From JAJTFA01 sp051715425 (GTDB lineage: Bacteria; Bacteroidota; Bacteroidia; UKL13-3), in NCBI GenBank assembly GCA_051715425.1, contig JBPXJS010000052.1, positions 77,130 to 141,129 on the forward strand: a DNA stretch of 64,000 nt, written 5' to 3'. The notes beneath the pieces are model-generated. The model was not told the origin of the DNA and did no database searches. It saw only the letters and a list, made by a program, of their open reading frames with translations. This document shows, one piece after another, positions 10,059 through 19,083 of this stretch. Within the stretch, counting starts at the first letter, position 1; each line of letters opens with the position of its first letter. The position numbers were made by a program, and so were the translations under genes.

Positions 10059-10646
10059 ATGAAAATTTGCATCATATCAGGATCCGCACGCGAAAACAAC
10101 AATACCATTAGAGTAGCTTATGCCCTTGAGCGTATGCTGTCAATGGAGCATCAGGTTACATTAATTGATTTTCAGCAATACGATATTCCGTTTATTAACC
10201 AGGCTCAAGTTACTCCGGAAAACTTATCCTTATTCCAGCAGCAGCTGGCAAACGGAATGCGGGAAGCACAGCTCGTTATTCTTATTTCACCTGAGTATAA
10301 CTGGAGCACCACACCTGAAATTCTGAACTTCCTCCACCGTTTTGGCGACCGGGAGTTTAAGGACCTGTTTGACAATAAAGTATTTTCACTGGTTGGTGTT
10401 TCTACAGGCAAAGGAGGAAAAACACCCGCCTTACACCTTACTTCTATTCTCCATAAAATTATCAGCTACCTCAATCTCGAATCAGTGGTTTGTCCCAAGA
10501 TATTCGAATCTCACTTTACCAAAGAAGTGCTGGATGCAGGAGGAAACTCTCTTGGCAATCAGTTATATGATATCGGGATGAATACGTTTCTTGACTATAC
10601 GTTACGCACCACAATGAGGTGGCATCAGGCATCAGGGAAAAACTAA
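10059..10646 (+). CDS. NADPH-dependent FMN reductase family flavoprotein
   Basis: Cytoplasmic flavodoxin-like reductase of 195 residues. The N-terminal strand and phosphate loop ISGSARENNNT and the family signature SPEYNWSTTPEILNF (canonical SPEYN-S-PG-LKN) support FMN binding and NAD(P)H use. The physiological electron acceptor cannot be told from the sequence. It lies last in the tatC-rpiB-meaB run and is convergent with the small gene at 10687. Confidence 0.85.
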   Translation: MKICIISGSARENNNTIRVAYALERMLSMEHQVTLIDFQQYDIPFINQAQVTPENLSLFQQQLANGMREAQLVILISPEYNWSTTPEILNFLHRFGDREFKDLFDNKVFSLVGVSTGKGGKTPALHLTSILHKIISYLNLESVVCPKIFESHFTKEVLDAGGNSLGNQLYDIGMNTFLDYTLRTTMRWHQASGKN

Positions 10647-10686
10647 TCTCCACCCTGTTGCAGGGAAGGAATTTCCATTCATTCTT

Positions 10687-10989
10687 TTAATAAGGATAGC
10701 GTTCCGGATTCAACTGTCTGAGTTTGTAACATCTGAAAGCTTCAATAGGTTCATCAATCACTGTGCTGGCCAAATAAATGATTCTGTGCTCTAAGTACTT
10801 CGCGTTTAGCAGTGCTGCTTTTACTTTTTCATCCCCATAAAATCGCCTGCAATAACGTATATCCTCTACATCTCCGCGGTTAAAAACCCTTTCGATAATA
10901 AAACAGGCATGGGCATTCATATCCATTGCAGAGGCATCCACATCCCAGAAAATACGCTTATCAAAGTATGGTTTATCGGGCTTATCCAT
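10687..10989 (-). CDS. Small conserved protein, DUF6922-like
   Basis: A 100-residue soluble protein with the pattern KRIFWDVD...FIIERVFNRGDVEDIRY and FYGDEKVKAALLNAKYL. This resembles the Bacteroidota family DUF6922, often found near toxin-antitoxin or abortive infection genes. Here no toxin gene adjoins it. Function unknown; the family assignment is from memory of the motif. Confidence 0.7.
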   Translation of the reverse strand: MDKPDKPYFDKRIFWDVDASAMDMNAHACFIIERVFNRGDVEDIRYCRRFYGDEKVKAALLNAKYLEHRIIYLASTVIDEPIEAFRCYKLRQLNPERYPY

Positions 10990-11014
10990 TTATTTGCTCA
11001 CAATTTACCCTTTT

Positions 11015-11386
11015 CTACCATTTCCTGAATATTACAAATACGGCCAGCACAATCAGGGCAAAACCCAAAATATGGTTCCATTGAAGTTGCCCCTCCTTGA
11101 AAACCAGCACATTTACCAGCACAAAAACAATAATAGATACTGCCTCCTGAATGGTTTTGAGTTCAAACAAATCAAAAGGCCCTCCATGTCCGCTATGGCC
11201 AATGCGGTTGGCCGGAACCTGAAACATATATTCAAATAAGGCTATGAGCCAACTGATTAATATCACCCCAATAAGACCTGTGCTCTTGAGCCAGTCGATT
11301 TTCTGAAACTGCAGGTGTCCGTACCAGGCAAATGTCATAAACAGGTTAGAAATCACCAGTAAAATAATGGTATATGCCGCTTTCAT
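11015..11386 (-). CDS. DMT-type small membrane protein (DUF486)
   Basis: A 123-residue protein with four hydrophobic segments and the DUF486 signatures FMTFAWYGHL and EYMFQVPANRIGH. This is a conserved inner-membrane family related to drug/metabolite transporters, with no assigned substrate. It is transcribed away from the acidic-protein gene at 11545, sharing a 158-bp divergent intergenic region. Confidence 0.88.
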   Translation of the reverse strand: MKAAYTIILLVISNLFMTFAWYGHLQFQKIDWLKSTGLIGVILISWLIALFEYMFQVPANRIGHSGHGGPFDLFELKTIQEAVSIIVFVLVNVLVFKEGQLQWNHILGFALIVLAVFVIFRKW

Positions 11387-11544
11387 TGGATTAATTTTTT
11401 ATTAATTTAATTCACATATTAGCCCCCAAAAGCAATGATGGCATGTAAAACAGGCCTTTGCCCGGAGTTGTTTCCGTGAGGTTTATTTTTTGAATATTCA
11501 AAAATGAGTACTTTCGCAGCGGAGACCAACAAAAACATATAAAC

Positions 11545-11898
11545 ATGAAGCAACAAATTGAAGCCATAAAAAAAACGATTGATACAGAAGGCATCAATGA
11601 GAACGTAGTAAAGCAGTTACAGGACTTACGTGAGTGGTTTAAGGCCAACCTGAGCGAACCCGGATACGTAAGAATGATACGCCTGGCATACGAGAATATT
11701 GAAGAAAACGGAGATTATACCTTTTTGTACCTTGAAGATGAGGATGGTAAAGCCAACCTGAAGTATTTCCTTGAGTTATTGGGTGATTACCTGAACAAAT
11801 ACAATAAAGATGAATTAATTGATGTACGCCATGTAATGGAAGGTACTACAAGAGAAGACGAGGAAGAGGAAGAAGAAGATATGGAAGCTCAGGCTTAA
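11545..11898 (+). CDS. Conserved acidic protein of unknown function
   Basis: A 117-residue soluble protein with heptad-like helices in the first half and a very acidic C-terminus (REDEEEEEEDMEAQA). A -7-like box TACTTTCG lies at 11509-11516, 28 bases before the ATG. A strong terminator follows directly, so this is a monocistronic unit. I do not recognise a characterised family. Confidence 0.75.
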   Translation: MKQQIEAIKKTIDTEGINENVVKQLQDLREWFKANLSEPGYVRMIRLAYENIEENGDYTFLYLEDEDGKANLKYFLELLGDYLNKYNKDELIDVRHVMEGTTREDEEEEEEDMEAQA

Positions 11899-11903
11899 TT
11901 ACT

Positions 11904-11930
11904 AAAAAAAACGGCAATGCCGTTTTTTTT
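11904..11930. terminator. Intrinsic terminator (bidirectional)
   Basis: Hairpin ACGGC-AAT-GCCGT flanked by an A-tract on the left and eight T on the right, placed between the convergent stops at 11898 and 11935. The A/T tracts on both sides suit termination in both directions. Confidence 0.85.
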
Positions 11931-11934
11931 ATGC

Positions 11935-12603
11935 CTATACAATAAAATACCCTTTACGGATGGCATACATGACTAATCCGGCAGTGTTTTTTGCTCCTGT
12001 TTTTGCGAGCAGTCTGTTGCGATAATTTTCAATGGTTTTTGGGCCAAGGTTTAGCATGGTGGCAATTTCGGCATTGGTGTATTCAGAGCAAATCAGTTTT
12101 AGCAACTCGGCCTCCTGCTCGTTTAACTCTTCACCGGTAACACTTCTGTTTTCTCTGAAAGTATCTTTATCTACAATACTTTTAAGCAGCCTCAGGGAAA
12201 TATTATGGTTAAAATAATAATCCTGATCCATCACCGTGCGTATAGCATCCACAATTTCATCGGGTGAAGAATCTTTTAGCAAATAGGCGCTGGCACCGGC
12301 TTTAAACATGTTTACCACATGAAAATGGTTTTCGTAAACGGAGAGACCAATTACTTTAATGGCAGGATATTTTTGTTTAATCATATTGGTTGTTTCCACC
12401 CCGTCCATTCCTGTCATTTTCATGTCAACCAATATCACTTCAGGTTTTTGTTTTATTGCCTTAAGCCAAACCAGCAGGTCTTCCCCGCAGGAAACATCAG
12501 TCATTATTTCCAGGTCCTCAAATGGCTGTAAGGAGGCCATCAATCCTCTTCTGAAAATCTGATGGTCGTCTGCAATAGCTATATGAATTACCGGATTTAT
12601 CAT
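11935..12603 (-). CDS. NarL/FixJ-type response regulator
   Basis: A 222-residue two-component transcription regulator. The receiver domain (residues 1-125) has the acidic pair DDH and the phospho-acceptor aspartate in VILVDMKMTGMDG. The C-terminal LuxR-type helix-turn-helix is visible as NEQEAELLKLI...NAEIATMLNLGPKTIENYR. It is encoded 9 bases after the kinase gene and is its likely partner. Its targets are unknown. It is one of two regulators in the window that could in principle act on the repeated promoter element, but nothing in the sequence shows this. Confidence 0.92.
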   Translation of the reverse strand: MINPVIHIAIADDHQIFRRGLMASLQPFEDLEIMTDVSCGEDLLVWLKAIKQKPEVILVDMKMTGMDGVETTNMIKQKYPAIKVIGLSVYENHFHVVNMFKAGASAYLLKDSSPDEIVDAIRTVMDQDYYFNHNISLRLLKSIVDKDTFRENRSVTGEELNEQEAELLKLICSEYTNAEIATMLNLGPKTIENYRNRLLAKTGAKNTAGLVMYAIRKGYFIV

Positions 12604-12612
12604 TTTATAAAA

Positions 12613-13413
12613 TTAAACAACAGGTATGGTAACATCAACCCGAATACCCTTATTTTTTTCGGACGTAAAAACAATGGTACCGTTTAATGCACTTACCCGG
12701 CTTTCCATGCTCAACAATCCCAGGCCTTTTCCTTTTTTCTCTTCCACATTCATTCCCACCCCGTCATCGGTATAAGTATAAACCAATTTATTCGTTTTGT
12801 TTTTAATATCAATAGACGCTTTTCTGGCACCTGCGTACTTTATGGTATTGTTAAGCAACTCCTGGGTTATTCTGAAAACAGCCTTCTCTATATCTCCAGG
12901 CAAACGTTCGGGTTCGCCTTCGTAATAATAGTTAATTTGCAGTTTGCCCGACTCATTTATTTTATAACACATATCTGTAATGGCATCAAACAACCCAAAA
13001 TCGTTGAGCACCACAGGCATTAATTTTCTTGAAATATTTCTGGTTTCGTTAATAGATTGTTTGTTTAACTCCTGCATGGAGTTTATTTGTTTCAGTATGG
13101 AAGGCTTATCTATTTCATTTTCTTTAAGCCTCGATTCCATGGTATTGAGGTTCATCAATAAGGTGGTAAGCATCTGGCTCAGGCTATCATGGAGCTCGGC
13201 AGCAAACTGTTCCTTTTCGTTTTCCTGTGTGGCAATAATGGCCTCGAGCATTTTTTTCTGGTTGGCCATTTCCATCTCATGCAATTGCACCTTATGGTTA
13301 AGTCTTCTGCGTTCGTAAAGAATCACAAACAAAAATATAAATACAAACACCACGAGCATAATCATGGTTCCTGCAATAAGGATAAGGTTTATTTCGCTGT
13401 TCGTTTGCTGCAT
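12613..13413 (-). CDS. Sensor histidine kinase (HisKA_3 type)
   Basis: A 266-residue membrane kinase: one N-terminal transmembrane helix (residues 8-32), a coiled coil, an H-box AAELHDSLSQMLT with the phospho-accepting histidine, and a HATPase domain with DDGVGM and KGKGLGLLSM. It has no obvious periplasmic sensor domain, so it may sense through the membrane protein encoded upstream, whose gene overlaps it by 25 bases. It pairs with the NarL-type regulator downstream. Confidence 0.9.
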   Translation of the reverse strand: MQQTNSEINLILIAGTMIMLVVFVFIFLFVILYERRRLNHKVQLHEMEMANQKKMLEAIIATQENEKEQFAAELHDSLSQMLTTLLMNLNTMESRLKENEIDKPSILKQINSMQELNKQSINETRNISRKLMPVVLNDFGLFDAITDMCYKINESGKLQINYYYEGEPERLPGDIEKAVFRITQELLNNTIKYAGARKASIDIKNKTNKLVYTYTDDGVGMNVEEKKGKGLGLLSMESRVSALNGTIVFTSEKNKGIRVDVTIPVV

Positions 13414-14045
13414 ATAAAACCAACTGTATATAATATATTACTTGCGATATTCAAGCCGGAGTGGATAACCCACATATTTTGATTCCATTCGTGTGACTTG
13501 CTTAAAATTACATTATATAACATAAACAAGAAACAATTACCCATAAAATAAAGCAACAAACCAGAGTTTAGCCAAAATGTAGGACGCTTCTCAAGTGGTA
13601 TGTTGCTATGGCTATTCAACTTGTGATAAAAATAACCTAGCCCGGCAATCGTCAGAATAAAGGATTCTATTGTTCTAAATAAGGTATTAAACATCCAAAT
13701 GTTACCTGCAGTGAGCATATAAACAACATCTGAAATAACAAATAAAACAAGGACGACAAGTATGGTTCTTTTAACAATAGTATTTGTAAAAAGAACATAA
13801 AAAAATACCAGTAGAAGTGATGCCTCAATAATAGTAAATAAATGAAGCTCCGGAAGATTATTGATATTATTCTTTGCCAATATCAGAGATACAAACTCTG
13901 ATATTGTAGAGAAAAAGATGAGGTATGAAAATATTTTTACTGGAATACTTGAAACCCTGTAGCACGATACTGCCATGACCAGTGGAGGCAGTATCGATAA
14001 TACAGAGATATCTGAAATTACATTATAAAAAGAATTGCTGTCCAA
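13389..14045 (-). CDS. Polytopic membrane protein, possible sensor partner of the kinase
   Basis: A 218-residue protein with about six to seven hydrophobic segments and no catalytic motif. Its gene overlaps the histidine kinase start by 25 bases and follows the 103-residue gene by 8 bases, so the four genes form one operon. A sensing or signal-relay role for the kinase is inference from context only. Confidence 0.8.
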   Translation of the reverse strand: MDSNSFYNVISDISVLSILPPLVMAVSCYRVSSIPVKIFSYLIFFSTISEFVSLILAKNNINNLPELHLFTIIEASLLLVFFYVLFTNTIVKRTILVVLVLFVISDVVYMLTAGNIWMFNTLFRTIESFILTIAGLGYFYHKLNSHSNIPLEKRPTFWLNSGLLLYFMGNCFLFMLYNVILSKSHEWNQNMWVIHSGLNIASNILYTVGFICSKRTAK

Positions 14046-14053
14046 AGCAATAA

Positions 14054-14365
14054 CTAATTATTTAGTGAGTTTGCCATACCGCATTGGGATGGACAAGGTT
14101 TCGAATAATCCGCGACTACCCCATCAACCATATCGTTCTCATTGGCATCTGCCCCAACAAGGATAAGTTGCTGTGTTCCGTCATCGTCTAATGCATAATA
14201 AATCCGGATGCCTTCGCACCCCTCCTGTGCCAGAATTTCATTTAAAATATCTTTCCCAAAAAAGTGGGCCCTGATTCCTTCTGAATTGGCGTTTCTGTAA
14301 TTGGCAGTCCAGGATGCTGCCTTGCTGAGCTCAATTGGAGCTCCTTCTGATCCGTTGAATGGCAT
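14054..14365 (-). CDS. Conserved small protein (MPFNGSEGxPI family)
   Basis: A 103-residue soluble protein, first gene of the minus-strand signalling operon. Visible conserved segments are MPFNGSEGAPI, AHFFGKDIL, GCEGIRIYYALDD and a cysteine-bearing tail PCPSQCGMANSLN. I recall similar proteins in other Bacteroidota, but no function. The two C-terminal cysteines could bind metal; that is speculation. Confidence 0.72.
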   Translation of the reverse strand: MPFNGSEGAPIELSKAASWTANYRNANSEGIRAHFFGKDILNEILAQEGCEGIRIYYALDDDGTQQLILVGADANENDMVDGVVADYSKPCPSQCGMANSLNN

Positions 14366-14508
14366 AGTTGGTATTTGGTTAATGTTACATCACGAATTTA
14401 TCTATTGTATTACAGAAAAAAACTGCCCGATCTGACGAACAAAAACCTAAAAAATCACAACAATTTGAGGACTAAAGCAATAGGTTGATTTCGGGTTGAT
14501 TTATTTCT

Positions 14509-14555
14509 AAAAAAAAGAGTGTTTTCACTCTATGAAAAGAGTGTTTTCACTCTTT
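14509..14555 (+). repeat. Tandem hairpin element, copy A (no promoter attached)
   Basis: Two copies of GAGTG-TTTT-CACTC starting at 14517 and 14539, so the period is 22 bp. Unlike the other copies, the second unit ends TTT rather than TTG and no TAnnTTTG follows at the expected distance. No upstream palindrome was seen. It could be an extra binding site for the promoter at 14732-14822, or a decayed promoter. Confidence 0.85.
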
Positions 14556-14731
14556 ATAAAAATACCCTCCTTTTTAGCCTCTAAAATACCCTTCTGCCAA
14601 TTGAAAAAGATAAAATAGCCTGTGTTAAGCCAACGTTTAACAAAAAATCTCTTTTTAACAGGGTAATTGAGCCTATTTACCTAAGCATCAAAAGTTAAGG
14701 CTCGATTTCGACACCCGCAATATCATTTTTT

Positions 14732-14822
14732 GAATAAATTATTCGCAAAAAAAAGAGTGTTTTCACTACTTAAAAAGAGTGTTTTCACTCTTGTATTGGG
14801 TAGGTATGATCAGGTAGTTTTG
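14732..14822 (+). promoter_or_regulatory. Repeat promoter, copy B (amidase/VioB-like operon)
   Basis: From 5' to 3': palindrome GAATAAATTATTC (14732-14744), repeat unit 1 from 14755 (right arm degenerate), unit 2 from 14777 (22-bp period), TTG at 14791-14793, exactly 21 nt, then TAGTTTTG at 14815-14822. The ATG of the first gene follows 27 bases later. The repeats are centred near -64 and -42 from the inferred start, positions typical of activator sites. Confidence 0.82.
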
Positions 14823-14849
14823 AATTTCCTAAACCTAATAACCACCATT

Positions 14850-15479
14850 ATGAACTATTTTATCTTTTGGGCAACCCTTATTTTGCTTGCCTTTATTATT
14901 CTTGTTCTCGATAAAAAATTTGGTATGCTGCGCGATAACAGCACTGCCAGTCCCAGGCCTTACAGTTTTTCCCGTGTGCAGTTGGCCTGGTGGAGCGTGA
15001 TCATTCTTTCCTGCATTATCACGGTGATACTTGGAAGGCAATGGCAAATTCCTGACCTGAGCACCTCCACCCTTTATCTGCTCGGTATAAGCAGTGCCAC
15101 CACGATTGGTGCTACCCTCATTGACCTGAGTGATCAAAACAATACCAATATCACCACACTGAATCAAAATACCCAAAGTGAAAATTTCTTTCTCGATATC
15201 ATGTCGGATAAAAGCGGGGTGAGTGTTCATCGGTTTCAGACAGTCATTTTCAACCTTGTTTTCGGGGTTTGGTTTATCAAAAACTTTTTGATGAATATCA
15301 ACAATACCGCTATAGCTATAAATGATATTATTCCTCTGGTAACAGATAATAACCTGATACTGCTTGGAGTAAGTTCAGGCATGTACACGGCTATTAAAGC
15401 AACTGAAAACAAACAAAACAATACCAATACACCGGCCGCAACTCCTGCTGCCAACACAGAAGAACAACCCATAGGCTGA
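14850..15479 (+). CDS. Four-helix membrane protein, first gene of repeat-promoter operon B
   Basis: A 209-residue protein starting MNYFIFWATL. The in-frame codons upstream read through the promoter repeats and are not coding. There are about four hydrophobic segments (residues 3-20, 46-66, 75-95, 135-155), an RPYSFSRVQLAWW loop, and a Thr/Pro/Ala-rich hydrophilic tail. I recognise no characterised family. It lies 22 bases before the amidase gene and could act as a membrane partner (for example holin-like or immunity), but that is speculation. Confidence 0.8.
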   Translation: MNYFIFWATLILLAFIILVLDKKFGMLRDNSTASPRPYSFSRVQLAWWSVIILSCIITVILGRQWQIPDLSTSTLYLLGISSATTIGATLIDLSDQNNTNITTLNQNTQSENFFLDIMSDKSGVSVHRFQTVIFNLVFGVWFIKNFLMNINNTAIAINDIIPLVTDNNLILLGVSSGMYTAIKATENKQNNTNTPAATPAANTEEQPIG

Positions 15480-15501
15480 TTAACACTATAATCCTAGAAA
15501 C

Positions 15502-16302
15502 ATGTCGACAGCAATTGAAACAAAATACAGCATTACCCCCAGGTACCTGCCCAAACCATCTAAGCGCAGGAGTGGTTTAAAAATAAACAAGGTGCGTTTT
15601 CTTGTAGCACACGATACCGGAAACCCCGGAAGTACAGCCGCCCAGAACGTGAGTTATTATACCAACTCTGCTCAGGTACAAAGTTCGTCTGCTCATTTAT
15701 TTGTAGACGATAAAGAAATTATTGAATGTGTTCCCGCCCTTACATCAGATCCGGAAAAAGCGTGGCATGTATTATACAATGTGCCAACCGACAATCAGCT
15801 TTATGGGGTAAATGCGAATGATGCAGCCATTGGCGTGGAGTACTGTTATGGCGGTAAAATAGATGCCGACAAAGCCTATGATAAATATGTATGGTTGCTT
15901 GCCAAATTGTGTTTTCAGTTTGGGCTGGATCCAAGCAAAGATATTGTTGGGCATTTTTTTCTGGACCCGGCAAGAAAAACAGATCCGCTTACAGGTTTAG
16001 CAGCCAGCCGCAGAACCTATGAGCAACTGATACGGGATGTGGTTGCTGATTTTGCCTTATTTAACGGGAACCCCAGCGGCACCATACAGTCTCAGCCGTT
16101 TCAAACCACCGGAAAAGTGCTGGTAAAACTCAATCTGAGGGAAGCCCCCAATACGCGGGCAGGCGTGGTTCAGGTACTCACAGCCGGAACTCCGGTAACC
16201 ATTACTGAACGCACCACCTCAGGGGAATCGGTAAATAATAACAATGTTTGGTTTAAGGATAACAACGGCAGGTGGTTGTGGAGTGGCGGGGTCACGTTAT
16301 AA
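15502..16302 (+). CDS. N-acetylmuramoyl-L-alanine amidase (Amidase_2) with SH3-like domain
   Basis: Zinc amidase predicted to cut the bond between muramic acid and the peptide stem of peptidoglycan. In the 266-residue protein the Amidase_2 fold spans about residues 30-185. The expected zinc ligands are visible as the histidine in VAHDTGN, the histidine in IVGHFFLD and the aspartate in RKTDP. A bacterial SH3-like domain occupies residues about 205-266 (LNLREAPNTRAGVVQVL). There is no signal peptide, so export by Sec is not expected. The same is true of phage endolysins and CIS cargo. It is second in operon B. Confidence 0.88.
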   Translation: MSTAIETKYSITPRYLPKPSKRRSGLKINKVRFLVAHDTGNPGSTAAQNVSYYTNSAQVQSSSAHLFVDDKEIIECVPALTSDPEKAWHVLYNVPTDNQLYGVNANDAAIGVEYCYGGKIDADKAYDKYVWLLAKLCFQFGLDPSKDIVGHFFLDPARKTDPLTGLAASRRTYEQLIRDVVADFALFNGNPSGTIQSQPFQTTGKVLVKLNLREAPNTRAGVVQVLTAGTPVTITERTTSGESVNNNNVWFKDNNGRWLWSGGVTL

Positions 16303-16315
16303 ATCATTACCTAAT

Positions 16316-16960
16316 ATGAAAATACTGCTGCTCCAGGTACTCGCCTTTTCCATTTTTTTTCTGATTCTGTTTGCACTCACTTTTAATTTAGATTTTACTG
16401 CATCCATTCTTCTTTTTCTTCAAGACAATACCTTCCTTTCAGCCTGCACCAGCATATTTATTCTTGGTGCAGATATCCTACTTCCGGTTCCTTCCAGTGT
16501 GGTGATGTTGCTAAACGGCAAATTGTTTGGCATTGTTTCCGGAACGGTTATTTCCTGCGCGGGTCTTATGCTCTCCACATTTGCAGGGTATTTTATCGGC
16601 AAAAAAATAACCACCCGCCTGTCTTATTTTATTAACCCCAAACAGCAGGCCGAATCCGAGCGATTGTTTCAGAACTGGGGATTAATTATTCTCATTGTAA
16701 GCAGACCCATTCCATTGTTATCTGAAAGCATCAGCATCGTTGCGGGTATGCAGCGCATGTCATTTTCAACCTTATTTTTTTCTTCCCTGGCCGGTTCACT
16801 TCCGGGCGCATTTATCTATGCATATTATGGCGCTTTTTCCAATACAGAACAAAACCAATACCTGAGTTTTTTGCTGGTGGTTGCAATAGCATCTCTGGCA
16901 TTTATCATTTCCCGATTACTAAAAACCCTATTTAATAAAAAACACTATGAGCTACTTTGA
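16316..16960 (+). CDS. VTT-domain (DedA/SNARE-associated) membrane protein
   Basis: A 214-residue inner-membrane protein of the VTT family, whose members act in lipid scrambling or flipping and envelope homeostasis. Starting at 16316 gives a first transmembrane helix (MKILLLQVLAFSIFF). Family features are LPVPSSVVMLLNG, the GRF/SRP-like loop SRPIPLLSESISIVAG and the following SLAGSLPGAFIYAY. It overlaps the VioB-like gene by 14 bases, showing tight coupling within operon B. Confidence 0.83.
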   Translation: MKILLLQVLAFSIFFLILFALTFNLDFTASILLFLQDNTFLSACTSIFILGADILLPVPSSVVMLLNGKLFGIVSGTVISCAGLMLSTFAGYFIGKKITTRLSYFINPKQQAESERLFQNWGLIILIVSRPIPLLSESISIVAGMQRMSFSTLFFSSLAGSLPGAFIYAYYGAFSNTEQNQYLSFLLVVAIASLAFIISRLLKTLFNKKHYELL

Positions 16961-19058
16961 TTTTCCCAGAATGAATTTTACCGGTTCGGTAACCATTAAT
17001 GTCGGAACCGTAAACAATGATGATTACGGAGCCGGAGGCACTACCATAGCATCAGGACCCGGAACAGGCCAATACCTCAGGTTATCCGACTCTGTGAATG
17101 TGCAGGCACTTACTTATGGAATGAGCGATTCAGAATTTATCACCTGGTGTAATACTCCACTTGATGTTACCTATCCGCCTCCACCTCCGCCTGCGGGACC
17201 CAGCCCTGTATTGCCCGGAGAATGGAATTATTATGGTGATATGGGTGTGACCTTTAACGGTGTAAATGTAGTTGGGGTGAATCTGGTAGATGGCACTTTA
17301 CAAACTTCAGGCAATACTTTAATAGGAACCAACCTCTCTTTTAATAACGATGCCGGACGCAGCACTGCCCTTATCTGTGATGTAAATCCCGAGGATGTTC
17401 CCACCTCACAAATTTTTGCTGATGTAATGGCACTGCGCGATTCACAGGGCAATAGCTTATTTCAGGGGGCACCATCAAAAGCCGTAACCCGGTGGATTAA
17501 CTTTTTCCGTAATGCCAATTTACAGGGATCAGCCGGTGCTTCGGGCGTGTTTCAGCATGTTATTCCTATCAGCAATTTTCAGGATCCTGGCGTACAGCAA
17601 ATACTAACCGCACTTGGATACACGGCCACCAATCAACCCGTTAACCCGGCTGGTTTTGTGGTAAGGTATTCCATTTATCAAACCATACCGCCTATTTCTC
17701 CCATGAATTATAGTAATTATAACGATTACAATACAGCATTAATGAACCTCTATAAGGAGCCATACCCTAATAACCAAAACCCTGGTATTGGCACCGTGAG
17801 CGGAACCATTGGTTTGTACTATAGCGGAGAAATGCAATCCATTACCATGGGGCGTTACCTGATCCCACCTGCACCAACCGGAAACCCAACACCACCACCG
17901 GTTCCACCAAATATTCCTATGACTATGTTTAGCACAGGAACGTACACCACTAATAATGGTCAGGGTAATTTTCAACTCGGATCAGTAGTGGCGAAAATGT
18001 ATCCTCCTGCCTCAGCATCAGGTACCGGGCGTATCACACTTGATGTGTGTAATGCATTTCCTGAAAACTATGTTCCGGCATCCGGAACTAATCCTGCAAC
18101 AAATAATAAATTTGTTTTTACAGGGTATAACGACAGTACAGGTATTATACTTGGTTATATTCCAAATGGAGAAACAGCTATTACCAAAATAGCCGATCTT
18201 AATTATGCCGATACTTCTCTTTATATTAATGGTGGGGGTTTGATGGATATTACCGGCATCTCCTCAACCACCTTAACAGACATTCAAAACGGATCGCTTG
18301 TTATTGCCTTTACCAATAACGGAACTATTGGTGCTCCTTTACTTACCGAATGCGATTATATGATTGCAAGCGATCAGGTGGCTGTATATGCTGAACAAAA
18401 TCAGACAAGCATTTTTTATCGCAATGATGCCCCCGTTCCTGTAAATTGCTGCGTAAATGTTTATTATAAAGGCAGCCCTATCACCAATAATGTTAGTCTA
18501 ATTGTTCAGGAAGCTCAAACCACTCCAAATGTTCCGGGGCCAACCGGAGACCAGCTTACAGGCAACACTCAGACCATACTTGTTACACCATTAACAAACA
18601 ATAATGTTCCACTTACTTTAGGCGTAGCAAACAGAGGTAATTTATTATACCGTGTTGCTATTGCAGATAGCTCATTGGCAACAGCATCACCAATGCCCTG
18701 CAATCAAATATACAGTTACGCATATCTAAATCTGGCTACTGATTTTTATATTAACCTGCGCGTATTGCCACAGGATGATTACTCTGCATATATTGATAAA
18801 AACGGAAATGCCATACAAACAATCCCATGGACTTACTTATACAGTAATGTACTGCAATACTACAACCTCATATTCCCGGCAATGGGTTTGCATGTTCCTT
18901 TTGAAGAAGCTGTTTGGCAGGATCTGGCCGCAACCATCTATCAACGTGTAGATATCTCCAACTGGCCTTCGGTTATTTCCATGCCTCGTACCCGCGATCT
19001 CTCACAAACCCGCAGGCAACTCATTCAGGCATGGTGCAAACAATATATGCCCGCTTAA
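16947..19058 (+). CDS. VioB-like protein (N-terminal domain homologue)
   Basis: A 703-residue protein without a signal peptide. The start MSYFDFPRMNFTG resembles VioB (MSILDFPRIHFRG). The C-terminus also matches in order: LRVLPQDD, LYSNVLQYYNLIFPAM and SMPRTRDLS against VioB IRVLPDDW, LYRHVMAYYELVYPFM and YMPSTRELS. VioB is the iminophenylpyruvate-dimerising haem enzyme of violacein synthesis. Only its N-terminal half is represented here, the catalytic C-terminal half is absent, and no vioA-like oxidase is nearby. A pigment role is therefore unlikely. The match is from memory and no search was run. Confidence 0.6.
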   Translation: MSYFDFPRMNFTGSVTINVGTVNNDDYGAGGTTIASGPGTGQYLRLSDSVNVQALTYGMSDSEFITWCNTPLDVTYPPPPPPAGPSPVLPGEWNYYGDMGVTFNGVNVVGVNLVDGTLQTSGNTLIGTNLSFNNDAGRSTALICDVNPEDVPTSQIFADVMALRDSQGNSLFQGAPSKAVTRWINFFRNANLQGSAGASGVFQHVIPISNFQDPGVQQILTALGYTATNQPVNPAGFVVRYSIYQTIPPISPMNYSNYNDYNTALMNLYKEPYPNNQNPGIGTVSGTIGLYYSGEMQSITMGRYLIPPAPTGNPTPPPVPPNIPMTMFSTGTYTTNNGQGNFQLGSVVAKMYPPASASGTGRITLDVCNAFPENYVPASGTNPATNNKFVFTGYNDSTGIILGYIPNGETAITKIADLNYADTSLYINGGGLMDITGISSTTLTDIQNGSLVIAFTNNGTIGAPLLTECDYMIASDQVAVYAEQNQTSIFYRNDAPVPVNCCVNVYYKGSPITNNVSLIVQEAQTTPNVPGPTGDQLTGNTQTILVTPLTNNNVPLTLGVANRGNLLYRVAIADSSLATASPMPCNQIYSYAYLNLATDFYINLRVLPQDDYSAYIDKNGNAIQTIPWTYLYSNVLQYYNLIFPAMGLHVPFEEAVWQDLAATIYQRVDISNWPSVISMPRTRDLSQTRRQLIQAWCKQYMPA

Positions 19059-19083
19059 CCAAACAGTACTTAAACTTAATTAA

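Larger units (their letters stand above)
14366..14849. other. 484-bp intergenic region with two tandem-repeat regulatory elements
   Basis: Divergent region between the minus-strand signalling operon and the first repeat-promoter operon. It contains an orphan tandem hairpin (14509-14555) and a full promoter element (14732-14822). The 176 bases between them show no open frame or clear -7 box. A small RNA is possible but not supported. Confidence 0.7.

Noticed and set aside
14730..14849. N-terminal extensions reading KKRVFS...KKSVFTL in the genes at 14850 and 25967
   Set aside because: These residues are translations of the promoter repeats themselves; the -7 box lies downstream of the extended start, so the later ATGs are used.
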